Origin: Vibrio bivalvicida
Lineage (GTDB): Bacteria; Pseudomonadota; Gammaproteobacteria; Enterobacterales; Vibrionaceae
Direction: 5' to 3'
Assembly: GCF_001399455.2 (NCBI RefSeq)
Contig: NZ_LLEI02000006.1
Coordinates: 1 to 64,000 of the forward strand
DNA: 64,000 bases
This document shows, piece after piece, positions 24,688 through 33,617 of the stretch. The notes beneath the pieces were generated by a model. That model was not told the origin of the DNA. It ran no database searches and was given only the letters and a program-made list of their open reading frames with translations. A program made the position numbers and the translations under genes. Position 1 is the stretch's first letter. Each line of letters starts with the position of its first letter.

Positions 24688-25389
24688 ATGCGTTTAGATA
24701 AATATCTATGTGATGCACTTGGGGCAACACGTAAAGAAGCAACAAAAATCATTAAAAGTGGTGATGTCACCGTCAATGACGTGGTGCAGAAAAGTGGCGC
24801 AACTAAGGTTACTGAAGAGTGCACGGTAGAATGGCAAGGTCGAGAGATTCAAAAGCCGGGCCCTCGCTACATCATGCTTTTTAAGCCAGATGGTTTTGTT
24901 TGCTCGCATGAAGATGGGTTTAATCAAACGGCTTTCATGTTGCTAGATGAAGTGAAAATGGAAGATTTACATTTTGCGGGTCGTCTTGATGTTGATACTA
25001 CAGGTCTGGTCTTGATAACTGATGATGGTCAATGGTCTCACCGAATCACATCTCCAAAACACAAATGTGAGAAAACATACCGTGTTTGGCTTGTTGATCC
25101 TCTACAAGCAGAGTATGCGGAGAAGTTTGCAGAAGGCATTCAACTGCGCAACGAGAAAGATATAACACTGCCAGCTAAGCTTGAAGTCGTCGATGAAGAA
25201 GAGAAAGAAGTGTTACTGACTATCACCGAAGGTAAATACCATCAGGTGAAGCGGATGTTTGCAGCGCTTGGCAACAAAGTTGAACACCTGCACCGAGAGC
25301 GTATTGGTAATATTGAGCTTTGTGACACTTTAGAGCCGGGTGAATACCGTTATTTAACCGAAGAAGAAATTAACTCTGTTTGGAAATAA
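24688..25389 (+). CDS. rsuA: 16S rRNA pseudouridine(516) synthase
   Basis: A 233-residue RsuA protein with an N-terminal S4 RNA-binding domain (MRLDKYLCDALGATRKEA region) and the catalytic domain carrying GRLDVDTTGLVLITDDG with the catalytic aspartate. Also present are HRITSPKHKCEKTY, YHQVKRMFAALGN and HRERIG. It isomerises U516 of 16S rRNA. It is divergent from radD and followed by bcr, matching the E. coli neighbourhood. Confidence 0.95.
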   Translation: MRLDKYLCDALGATRKEATKIIKSGDVTVNDVVQKSGATKVTEECTVEWQGREIQKPGPRYIMLFKPDGFVCSHEDGFNQTAFMLLDEVKMEDLHFAGRLDVDTTGLVLITDDGQWSHRITSPKHKCEKTYRVWLVDPLQAEYAEKFAEGIQLRNEKDITLPAKLEVVDEEEKEVLLTITEGKYHQVKRMFAALGNKVEHLHRERIGNIELCDTLEPGEYRYLTEEEINSVWK

Positions 25390-25471
25390 TCCTTTATTAA
25401 GGAAATACTTTATTTCCATTTGGGAACTAGTCTTTTAGGGGCAATTCGCTCAATATAGATCAATTCATCAA

Positions 25472-25503
25472 GGGTCTGTTAACCGAACGAGGTCAACAGA
25501 TCC
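25472..25503 (+). promoter_or_regulatory. Long hairpin in the rsuA-bcr intergenic region
   Basis: A stem of about 12 pairs, with one mismatch and a G-T pair, forms between GGGTCTGTT-ACC (25472-25484) and GGT-AACAGATCC (25491-25503). A smaller GCAGC/GCTGC hairpin follows before the bcr start. There is no strong T run, so a leader element for bcr is as likely as a terminator for rsuA. Confidence 0.35.
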
Positions 25504-25581
25504 TTGCACTTTTAGTGTTCATTTATTCTGTTTGGTTGCAGCACGGAAGCTGCATCTGATTCGCAGCCGAGTAGGAGATTT

Positions 25582-26787
25582 ATGTCTGAGAGAACCTTAG
25601 ATCAAACCAAAGCCCCCCAAATCAGTTTCCTGTTATTCCTTGTTCTGGGTGCAATTGGTGCTTTAACCCCTTTAGCTATTGATATGTACCTGCCAGCGAT
25701 GCCAACGATCGCCAAAGACCTTGGTGTTGTCGAAGGTGCAGTGCAGATTACGCTCACAGCCTATACCGCCGGATTTGCGATTGGCCAGTTGATTCATGGG
25801 CCATTGGCAGACAGTTATGGTCGTCGTCCTGTTTTGATACTGGGTGTGTTCTTTTTTGGTCTTGCGGCGGTGGTCAGTGCGACAACAACGGGCATTGAAG
25901 CGTTAACTTGGGTACGTACAGCGCAAGGTTTTGCCGGCGCTGCTGCTGCGGTCATCATACAAGCCGTAGTACGTGATATGTTTGATCGTGAAGATTTTGC
26001 GCGAGCTATGTCATTTGTTACCTTGGTGATGACGATTGCGCCATTGATCGCTCCAATGATCGGTGGCTATGTCGCTGTGTGGTTTGGCTGGCGCGCTATT
26101 TTTTGGATTTTGGCTGGCTTTTCCGTCGTCGTGATATGTTTAGTGCTATGGAAAATTCCAGAAACGCTAAGTGAAGAGAACAAACAACCACTTCGAATCC
26201 GCAATACGCTAAGGAACTACCTAAGGTTATTCAAAAATCCCGTGGCAATGGGGTTGATTTTCTCCGGTGCCTTTTCGTTTGCAGGGATGTTTGCATTTCT
26301 AACAGCAGGGTCGTTTGTCTATATTGATATCTATGGCGTAAGGCCAGATCTATTCGGTTATCTGTTTGCCTTAAATATTGTCGCGATGATTGTCATGACG
26401 AGTATCAATGGCCGTTTGGTCAAAAAGGTGGGTTCGCACGCCATGCTGCGTTTTGGTTTGATCATACAGCTTATCGCAGGCGTCGGTCTATTTGTTACCT
26501 GGTTGTTAGATGCAGGCCTGTGGGGAACGGTTGTATTTGTCGTAATGTTTATCGGAACCTTGTCGACAATCGGGAGCAACACAATGGGGCTGTTATTAAG
26601 TGGTTACCCAACGATGGCAGGTACGGCGTCTTCGTTGGCAGGAACTCTGCGCTTTGGCACAGGTTCAATTATTGGTGCTATCGTGGCAATGATGCCCGGT
26701 GGTGTAACATGGCCGATGATCTCAATGATGAGTGCTTGCTCTATCATCTCAGCGGCTTGTTATTGGATATTTGGAAGAAAGGCGTAA
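25582..26787 (+). CDS. bcr: Bcr/CflA-family MFS drug exporter
   Basis: A 401-residue twelve-helix MFS protein with TPLAIDMYLPAMP in helix 1, motif A GPLADSYGRRPVL, and GFAGAAAAVIIQAVVRDMF in the helix 4-5 region, all typical of Bcr/CflA proton-driven exporters. E. coli Bcr handles bicyclomycin, sulfonamides and some peptides. Position next to rsuA supports orthology to bcr. It overlaps the following gene by 1 nt (TAATG). Confidence 0.88.
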   Translation: MSERTLDQTKAPQISFLLFLVLGAIGALTPLAIDMYLPAMPTIAKDLGVVEGAVQITLTAYTAGFAIGQLIHGPLADSYGRRPVLILGVFFFGLAAVVSATTTGIEALTWVRTAQGFAGAAAAVIIQAVVRDMFDREDFARAMSFVTLVMTIAPLIAPMIGGYVAVWFGWRAIFWILAGFSVVVICLVLWKIPETLSEENKQPLRIRNTLRNYLRLFKNPVAMGLIFSGAFSFAGMFAFLTAGSFVYIDIYGVRPDLFGYLFALNIVAMIVMTSINGRLVKKVGSHAMLRFGLIIQLIAGVGLFVTWLLDAGLWGTVVFVVMFIGTLSTIGSNTMGLLLSGYPTMAGTASSLAGTLRFGTGSIIGAIVAMMPGGVTWPMISMMSACSIISAACYWIFGRKA

Positions 26788-27446
26788 TGTCTGAATATAC
26801 GGTAGAAATACAGAAATTAGTAAACAAGGCTTTGGAAGAGATTGCCAATGAGCATAAGGCTGGCAAACTGACCAATGGCCCAACAGCAAACAACCTTTAC
26901 TTGGTGCGTTGGATTACAAAAGCAATTAAGTCGCAGCAGTTCCCGCGTATTGTGGCGGATGATTTAATTCGCTGGCAGAAAACGGGACGCTCAAAAGGGA
27001 ACAACGCTGGTTTGATGCAAACGTTCCAACGTATTTCGAAATTCTATGCTCAGTTCTTCCCGCAAGGTCAAGAAGATCGTATTGTTAAAGACTATGAAAT
27101 CAACGACTTCATCGACATGATGGAAGAGAAAGGGTGGGAAGTCACAACGTCTGAAGAGTTAGTTGGTTGTGGTAAAATCCAGATCTTTACTGAGGGACCA
27201 AACTCACTCGCGATGTGCACTGAGCAATGTGAGAGCAGCTTTGATGGTGAAGATATGATCAAGCCAATGAGCTGGTTTGTTCGCGGTCACCATGCTGATT
27301 TTGTTGAGAAAGCCTCGAATGCTGGCTTTATGGTTCATAAAGTGACGGACTACAAATCTAACGTGAAGTATCACGGCGAGTACTTAGTCTTTCCAGCCAA
27401 CCGAGGTGATCGATTAGCTGAAATTCCACTGAGTCTGACGGTGTAA
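26787..27446 (+). CDS. DUF2913-like protein
   Basis: A 219-residue soluble protein starting at MSEYTVEIQKLVNKALEEI. The ATG overlaps the bcr stop; the open frame extends further upstream, inside bcr, but that is not coding. The N-terminal half is helical and basic (ANNLYLVRWITKAIKSQQFPR), and the C-terminal half is alpha/beta with TSEELVGCGKIQIFTEGPNSLAMC. It resembles the DUF2913 family, found largely in Vibrio; function unknown. Coupling to bcr may reflect only convenience of expression. Confidence 0.65.
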   Translation: MSEYTVEIQKLVNKALEEIANEHKAGKLTNGPTANNLYLVRWITKAIKSQQFPRIVADDLIRWQKTGRSKGNNAGLMQTFQRISKFYAQFFPQGQEDRIVKDYEINDFIDMMEEKGWEVTTSEELVGCGKIQIFTEGPNSLAMCTEQCESSFDGEDMIKPMSWFVRGHHADFVEKASNAGFMVHKVTDYKSNVKYHGEYLVFPANRGDRLAEIPLSLTV

Positions 27447-27458
27447 GCTAAAGCGGAT

Positions 27459-28910
27459 TCAAAGAGAGCTTCTACTATTTTGAAGCTCTTTTGCTTTTCT
27501 AATGATGGCTTTAACCATACCTTTAAAGATAAACAGGTGGGCAGGCATCATGGCAAACCAGTACAGTAGTCCTCTAAATCCCTGTGGATGCCACCATGCT
27601 GTCACAGTGAGTTTTCTTTTTGTTCCCAAATCTTCAATTGAAAATTCCAATCGACCTAAACCAGGGCCTTTCATACCGAATAATAATGAGATGAACTGGT
27701 TTTCTTCACAGCGAATGACTTTCCATGAATCGATGTAATCTCCCACTTGAAGTCCTGGGCCGGTAGGAGAACGTCGAACTGGTTTACCCCCTCCAAAGAA
27801 GATGTCGAGCCATTCACGTGTACGCCACAATAAGTTAGCAAAGAAGTAGCCTTCTTTTTTGCTGCCAATCTGTTTCACCACGTTCCAGATCTGCTTAGCT
27901 GACAGCTGCGTTTCTATTTCGGCACTCGTTTGCTTGGGGTAATAACCGTAACCAGGTTGCCAACGAGAAAGGGCTGCAGGATCAAAGCCCCACACATTAC
28001 TTCGCACGAACTTACCCTCTTGCTCAATACTGTTGGCGACCATGTCTTTAAACGCGATAAGGGATTGCGGGTATTTCTTGTCAATTGCATGATGGTCTGC
28101 GATGAAATCATGTTCAAGCCCTGACAGAAGCGCTGCGCCAATACTGGAAGGAACAGACGTGACGACGCCTAGCCAATGAGAAGCCATTTGTGGGGTGAGC
28201 AGGGAAGTGGGCCAAATCGAAATAGGTTTGTTGATGGTATTAGCGATTACGTGGAACTGCTGTCGATAGCTGAGCGTATCAGGTCCACCCACTTCATAAA
28301 GTTGGTGATGGGTTGGCGATTCCTCAGCAGTAGACAGTAAGTAGTGGTTGAGATTCTCTAGAGCGATCGGATTCGCTCGTGATTCGACCCATTTTGGCGT
28401 CACGAGAATTGGCATGTTGTAAACAAAGTCACGCATAATCTCGAATGCGGCAGAACCTGGACCGATGATGACACCAGCGCGTAGTTCTGTGATTGGAACA
28501 CCAGCTTTTCGAATGATATCGCCAGTCATCCGGCGAGCAGTAAGGTGCCTTGAGTCGCCAGTCTGTGGTTGTATCGCACTCAAGTATATGACGTGTTTCA
28601 CCGAGCTTTGGACGAGTGCATGACTAAAATTTTCTGCCAAAGATACTTCATATTCAAGAAAGTCATGCCCATGCGCCATACCATGGACTAAAAAATAGAT
28701 AAGATCGAACTTGGGGATCAACGCACTTGTGGCCGCTTTATCAGCAAGGTCGAGATAGCAAAGCGACAAATTTTGATGAGGTTCGACGCGAGCCTTAAGA
28801 TAGTCGATTTGTCTGGCGGCGGCTGTAACCTTATAACCACGCTCACAAAGCTGTAAAAGCAGTTGTGAACCCACGTAGCCAGAGGCGCCCAAGACCAGTA
28901 CGTTTTTCAT
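27459..28910 (-). CDS. NAD(P)-binding SDR protein with DUF2867 (YbjT-like)
   Basis: A 483-residue protein. The N-terminal half is an atypical short-chain dehydrogenase (NmrA-like) with the dinucleotide-binding MKNVLVLGASGYVGSQLLLQ, CYLDLADKAA and YLSAIQPQ. The C-terminal half (about 330-480) fits DUF2867, with a FFGGGKPVRRSPTGPGLQVGD region and a hydrophobic end. E. coli YbjT has the same layout and similar length. The start at 28910 gives the Rossmann motif at the N-terminus. Divergent from the MATE gene; substrate unknown. Confidence 0.8.
   Translation of the reverse strand: MKNVLVLGASGYVGSQLLLQLCERGYKVTAAARQIDYLKARVEPHQNLSLCYLDLADKAATSALIPKFDLIYFLVHGMAHGHDFLEYEVSLAENFSHALVQSSVKHVIYLSAIQPQTGDSRHLTARRMTGDIIRKAGVPITELRAGVIIGPGSAAFEIMRDFVYNMPILVTPKWVESRANPIALENLNHYLLSTAEESPTHHQLYEVGGPDTLSYRQQFHVIANTINKPISIWPTSLLTPQMASHWLGVVTSVPSSIGAALLSGLEHDFIADHHAIDKKYPQSLIAFKDMVANSIEQEGKFVRSNVWGFDPAALSRWQPGYGYYPKQTSAEIETQLSAKQIWNVVKQIGSKKEGYFFANLLWRTREWLDIFFGGGKPVRRSPTGPGLQVGDYIDSWKVIRCEENQFISLLFGMKGPGLGRLEFSIEDLGTKRKLTVTAWWHPQGFRGLLYWFAMMPAHLFIFKGMVKAIIRKAKELQNSRSSL
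27465..27494 (+). terminator. Terminator after the DUF2913-like gene
   Basis: AGAGCTTC (27465-27472) pairs with GAAGCTCT (27482-27489), followed by a T-rich stretch. It lies inside the 3' end of the convergent gene. Confidence 0.6.
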
Positions 28911-29011
28911 CCTAACCCCTGTGGTTTTTATGGTTTCATATCTAGACTGATCATATAATAGTCGACTCGTTTTTTCTCTCTTTTCATACTGTTGCATTTT
29001 GAGGTGCGCGA

Positions 29012-30388
29012 TTGATAACTCTCTCCCATGTTTTGACAAATACCCGTGGTGACTTTATACGGCGTTTAATTGCGATTGCTTTACCTATTACATTGCAGAG
29101 TATTATGTTTTCCAGCCGAGGTTTGGTTGATGTATTGATGCTAGGTCAGTTAGGTGAAGCCGAAATCGCAGCCGTCGGCGTCGCTGCGCGTGCAACGTTT
29201 GTTACGACGATCATGCTAGTTGGTGTGACAACCGGAGGCGCATTACTTACAGCGCAATACTGGGGAGCGGGTGATCGCAAAGGAGTCAGAGAAAGTACTG
29301 CCCTTACCTGGCTAGTTTGTATGGTTTTTGCAGCGATTACTGCGCTGTTATTCATCTTATTCCCTACGCAAGTCATGGGGTTAGCGACCAGTGATCCAGT
29401 GGTGAACAAGCTAGGTGCTGACTATTTAGTGATCACTTCGGTATCTATGTTTGCCGTCGCCTGTGTAGCAAGTATGGCTGTGGGTTTACGGGCCATGCAC
29501 AAACCGGGTTTAAGTACCTTTTTTAGTGGTATCGGCATCATCTCTAACATATTCCTCAACTGGGTGCTCATTTTTGGTAAGTTTGGCGTGCCTGCGATGG
29601 GAATTAAAGGAGCGGCTATTGCCACAGTGTTAAGTGGTGCTATCGAAGTGGTAACTTTGTTTGGCTACTTGTATGCCAAAAAGCACTTATTGGCATTTGG
29701 CTTGCTGGATATTCGCGACGTAGTGGAGTGGACGCGAGTTACAAAGTTCTTGCGCTTATCACTGCCTACGACATTCAATTTCCTCGCATGGGCAGGGGGG
29801 CTGTTTGCCTACCATGCCATTATGGGTCAGTCGGGTGTACAAGGTTTGGCTGCTTTATCAGTCATGTCACCCGTTGAGTCAATCGCTCTTGCTTTGCTGA
29901 TCGGTATGTCAAACGCAGCCGCAGTATTGGTTGGTAACCAAATTGGCGCGAAGAAATACGACGAAGTCTATTATCAGGCGATTGGCGTGACACTACTCAG
30001 TGTGCTTGTAGGGATTGTTGTCGCTGGATTGCTCTATTTGGTACAAGGCTTAGTATTAGATGTCTTTAGTGCGCTGACTCCTGAAACACGTGCATTGTCG
30101 GAGAAGTTCATGCTGGTGTTAAGTGTAGGTATTGTACTTAGATCCTTACCGATGATGACAATCGTAGGTGTGCTTCGCGCAGGAGGCGATGTTAAGTTCT
30201 GTTTATATCAAGATCTGGTTGCCCAGTGGGTGATCGGTATTCCGCTCGCAGCATTTGCAGCCATAGGGCTTGGTTGGAAGCCTGAGTGGATTTATTTACT
30301 GTTTTTAACTGAGGAGGCAATCAAATGGTTTGGCTCTCTCTATCGCATGAAAACGCGGAAGTGGATTCGAAATTTGATCGAAAACTAG
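29012..30388 (+). CDS. MATE family efflux transporter
   Basis: A 458-residue, twelve-helix MATE (MatE) protein with paired six-helix bundles. Typical blocks include FSSRGLVDVLMLGQLGEAEIAAVGVAAR in the first bundle and SVMSPVESIALALLIGMSNAAAVLVGNQIGA in the second. It probably exports cationic drugs or metabolites with Na+ or H+. The start is TTG at 29012, supported by GAGGTG five nt upstream; the nearest ATG is out of frame. Confidence 0.88.
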   Translation: MITLSHVLTNTRGDFIRRLIAIALPITLQSIMFSSRGLVDVLMLGQLGEAEIAAVGVAARATFVTTIMLVGVTTGGALLTAQYWGAGDRKGVRESTALTWLVCMVFAAITALLFILFPTQVMGLATSDPVVNKLGADYLVITSVSMFAVACVASMAVGLRAMHKPGLSTFFSGIGIISNIFLNWVLIFGKFGVPAMGIKGAAIATVLSGAIEVVTLFGYLYAKKHLLAFGLLDIRDVVEWTRVTKFLRLSLPTTFNFLAWAGGLFAYHAIMGQSGVQGLAALSVMSPVESIALALLIGMSNAAAVLVGNQIGAKKYDEVYYQAIGVTLLSVLVGIVVAGLLYLVQGLVLDVFSALTPETRALSEKFMLVLSVGIVLRSLPMMTIVGVLRAGGDVKFCLYQDLVAQWVIGIPLAAFAAIGLGWKPEWIYLLFLTEEAIKWFGSLYRMKTRKWIRNLIEN

Positions 30389-30511
30389 ACATTGGGCGTG
30401 TATTCATAGCGCTTTGGTGCATATCTTGTGATCTAGTATCCAAAATGCTTCCTTGAACTGTCGATTTAGTGTAGATTCACACTCCTATTTCGACGGTTTA
30501 CGAGAGTATTA

Positions 30512-31183
30512 ATGTTACAGCTAACAGACCTATGTAAAGGCTATGTAGATGGTGGTGAATTTCATCCAGTTTTACAAGGTGCTGAGTTGTCGTTAAAGCA
30601 AGGTGAACAGATAGCGTTAATGGGTGAAAGTGGTTCGGGTAAGAGTACGTTACTCAACTTGATTGCAGGCCTTGATACGGTAGACACCGGAGAAGTCATT
30701 TTTCCAAAGTTCTCAATGCATCAAGTAGCAGAATCCAAGCGCACGGCTTATCGTAGAAACAACATAGGTCTTATTTTCCAACAGTTTAATCTCCTTCCTA
30801 CACTTAATATCGCCGACAACATTCGTTTTTGCAGACAGCTTAAAGGTCTTCCTGAAGATGCTGGTTTATGGCGACAAATTCTCTCTGCTCTCGATTTAAT
30901 GCCATTACTTGGCCGTTATCCTGAAGAAGTTTCTGGTGGTCAGCAACAGCGAGCCGCTATAGCACGCGCTCTTTATATGGAGCCTAAGATCTTGCTTGCC
31001 GATGAGCCTACGGGGAGCTTGGATGAGCGTAATGCCGAAGCTGTAATGCGTCTACTCACTACATTGACCAAGCAATTAGAGTGTACCTTACTCTTAGTTA
31101 CACACAGTGAGCGCGTAGCACAACATATGGAAGGTAAGGTTAGATTGCAAGGAGGGCAACTGCATGTTATGGCCCGTAGTTAA
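30512..31183 (+). CDS. ABC transporter ATPase (LolD/AttE-like)
   Basis: A 223-residue ATPase with Walker A GESGSGKSTLLNLIAGL, the Q-loop region IGLIFQQFNLLPTL, signature VSGGQQQRAAIARAL, Walker B ILLADEPTGSLD and switch histidine LLVTHSE. The family (LolD/MacB/FtsE-like) works with FtsX-type permeases in mechanotransmission rather than classical transport. It overlaps the permease gene by 20 nt, and a lipocalin-like AttH gene follows, so this is an AttEFGH-like operon. Confidence 0.92.
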   Translation: MLQLTDLCKGYVDGGEFHPVLQGAELSLKQGEQIALMGESGSGKSTLLNLIAGLDTVDTGEVIFPKFSMHQVAESKRTAYRRNNIGLIFQQFNLLPTLNIADNIRFCRQLKGLPEDAGLWRQILSALDLMPLLGRYPEEVSGGQQQRAAIARALYMEPKILLADEPTGSLDERNAEAVMRLLTTLTKQLECTLLLVTHSERVAQHMEGKVRLQGGQLHVMARS

Positions 31184-33617
31184 AGCACTACTTGGCCACT
31201 ACAGACGTTACCCTTTCCAAATAATTCTTGTCTGGCTCGGTCTTACTTTAGGTGTCTCTCTTCTTGTTGGTGTAAGTTCTATTAATAGTCATGCTCGCCA
31301 GAGTTACGAACATGGTGAGAAGCTATTCTCGAACCCACTTCCTTACCGTATCCGCCCTAAACATGCTGCTAACAAGATTCCCCAGGGGTTTTATGTTCAG
31401 CTTCGTCGCGATGGGTTCCATCAATGTGCTCCCTTTGAAAGTTTACGTATCAGTACTGCCAGTGGTACCGATTTGATGTTAGTCGGTATCGACCCGGTTG
31501 CTATGATCGAGTTCGAATCGGGTTCTTTACTGGATGATATCTCTTCACTTAATTTAATGCGTCCACCTTATCCTGTTCTTGTTAGTGCGGATCTTGCGCA
31601 GCATATGAAATGGGGTAATGGGGATTTTATTCGTTTAAACGATGGTAGTGCTTTAGGCCCAATTAGCATTGATACTGAAAGTCGATTGAACGGCACTCGC
31701 ATCATTGCAGATATGTCTTTATTGCGAATGATTGAGCGAAGTTCAGGCATTTCGGTGATTGCATGTGCCGATATGCCAGATCACAAGCTTGCCAAGCTAA
31801 AGTCTGTGCTACCCAATGGCATGGTACTTAGTCGAAGCTCCCGTGCCGAACTTGAGTCTTTAACAGAAGCTTTTCATTTGAACTTAAGTGCCATGGGTAT
31901 GCTGGCATTCGTTGTTGGTTTGTTTATCTTTTATCAAGCCATGTCGATGACATTAACGCAGCGTCAACCTTTGGTGGGCAATTTAAGGCAAATGGGGGTC
32001 TCGGGTTGGCAACTTGCTCAGGCTTTGCTCCTCGAACTATTTGTATTGGTTTTTGTGAGTTGGTTGTGCGGTAATATCTTAGGCATGCTACTAGCCAATC
32101 AACTTATTCCAGCCGTATCGGCGAGTTTGGGAGATTTGTACGATACCAATATAGGTCTTGCCATTGTGTGGGATTGGCGGGCGAGTATCTCTAGCTTATA
32201 TCTTTCTTTGGCTGGTGCGATTGTTGCCTGCGCATGGCCTTTGATTCGCTTGTTGCGTTCTCAGCCAAGTCGACTGACAACGAGACTGTCTTTGGTTCGA
32301 TTTGCTGGTGCTGAGTTTACCATTCAAGCGTTAATCGCCTGTGCCTGCTGTGTGGCTGCGATTGCAATCTACCAAGCGCCTCAAACACAGGAGACAGGCT
32401 TTGCGATAATTGCCCTAATGCTGCTTAGTGTGGCTTTATTTACGCCTTATATTATTTGGAAAGTTTTCGAAACCCTGTCGTACACATTGCGTTGGGTGAA
32501 AGTCCGCTGGTTCTTTGCTGATGCTGCAGCAAGCATGAGCTATCGTGGTGTGGCGACGATGGCGTTCATGCTGGCTATGGCAGCTAATATTGGTGTTGAA
32601 ACCATGGTCGGTAGTTTCCGCGATACGACCGACAAATGGTTAACACAACGCTTGGCGGCAGATCTGTACATCTATCCAAACAATAGCGCTGCAGCACGCA
32701 TGAGTACTTGGCTTACGAAACAGCCGGAGGTGGATTCTGTGTGGTGGCGCTGGGAAAAAGATATTTCCACCGACAAAGGTGCTTTACAAGTTGTGAGTAC
32801 AGGCGCTTCTGAAGGAGAGCTTGATGCCTTAACTGTTAAACTGGGTATTCCAAATTACTGGTATCACTTGCATCATTCGAAAGGTGTGATGATCAGTGAA
32901 TCAATGGCACTTAAATTGGGAATTAGACCAGGTGATTATGTTGATTTAACTGGCAAGCTCGGCTCCGGTTGGCAAGTTGTGGGGGTGTATTACGACTACG
33001 GTAATCCGTACAATCAAGTCTTACTTTCGCATCGTAATTGGCTATATGCATTTGCGGGTAGTGGTTCCGTCGCGCTCGGTGCTGTGCTCAATGATGGGAT
33101 CAATCCGATTGGTCTTAAGCGTCGCCTAGAAACCATATTTAGGCTCGACTCTGAACGAATTTATGATAATAGCCATATCCATAGTCAGGCTATGAGAGTC
33201 TTTGATCGCACTTTCTCGATCGCTGATACTTTAGGAAACATTACGCTTGTTATTGCTGTGTTTGGTATTTTCTTTGCTACTGTAGCGGGTGAAGTTTCAC
33301 GTCAAAAACATATCTCGCTCTTGCGCTGTTTAGGTATGTCTGGAAGAGAGTTGATCATGATGGGGAGCTTGCAATTGTTCGTCTTTGGTGCGATTGCTAT
33401 TCTCATTGCTATGCCTCTTGGGCTGGCCCTCGCAAATCTGGTGGTTGATATCGTGATCAAGCAATCTTTTGGTTGGACGCTAGAGGTTCAATTTATTCCA
33501 ACTGCATACCTTCACTCTGGCCTTCTTGCCATGTTCTCCCTTATGGTTGCCGGTGCAATTCCTGTTTTGAGAATGGTAAAGAATACACCAATGAAATCGT
33601 TAAGAGACTCCCTATAG
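31164..33617 (+). CDS. FtsX/MacB-type ABC permease (AttFG-like)
   Basis: An 817-residue permease with two FtsX-type modules: an N-terminal helix and periplasmic loop, a helix cluster at about 235-440, and a second set ending at the C-terminus after a second large periplasmic loop. The final helices contain VFGIFFATVAGEVSRQKHISLLRCLGMSGREL, typical of FtsX permeases. In AttEFGH systems AttF and AttG are separate; here one long protein seems to fill both places. It likely acts on lipids or lipoproteins in the envelope; substrate unknown. Confidence 0.87.
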   Translation: MLWPVVKALLGHYRRYPFQIILVWLGLTLGVSLLVGVSSINSHARQSYEHGEKLFSNPLPYRIRPKHAANKIPQGFYVQLRRDGFHQCAPFESLRISTASGTDLMLVGIDPVAMIEFESGSLLDDISSLNLMRPPYPVLVSADLAQHMKWGNGDFIRLNDGSALGPISIDTESRLNGTRIIADMSLLRMIERSSGISVIACADMPDHKLAKLKSVLPNGMVLSRSSRAELESLTEAFHLNLSAMGMLAFVVGLFIFYQAMSMTLTQRQPLVGNLRQMGVSGWQLAQALLLELFVLVFVSWLCGNILGMLLANQLIPAVSASLGDLYDTNIGLAIVWDWRASISSLYLSLAGAIVACAWPLIRLLRSQPSRLTTRLSLVRFAGAEFTIQALIACACCVAAIAIYQAPQTQETGFAIIALMLLSVALFTPYIIWKVFETLSYTLRWVKVRWFFADAAASMSYRGVATMAFMLAMAANIGVETMVGSFRDTTDKWLTQRLAADLYIYPNNSAAARMSTWLTKQPEVDSVWWRWEKDISTDKGALQVVSTGASEGELDALTVKLGIPNYWYHLHHSKGVMISESMALKLGIRPGDYVDLTGKLGSGWQVVGVYYDYGNPYNQVLLSHRNWLYAFAGSGSVALGAVLNDGINPIGLKRRLETIFRLDSERIYDNSHIHSQAMRVFDRTFSIADTLGNITLVIAVFGIFFATVAGEVSRQKHISLLRCLGMSGRELIMMGSLQLFVFGAIAILIAMPLGLALANLVVDIVIKQSFGWTLEVQFIPTAYLHSGLLAMFSLMVAGAIPVLRMVKNTPMKSLRDSL

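Noticed and set aside
26520..26786. N-terminal extension of the DUF2913-like protein inside bcr
   Set aside because: It overlaps the well-supported bcr frame, and the ATG at 26787 shows the typical TAATG coupling.
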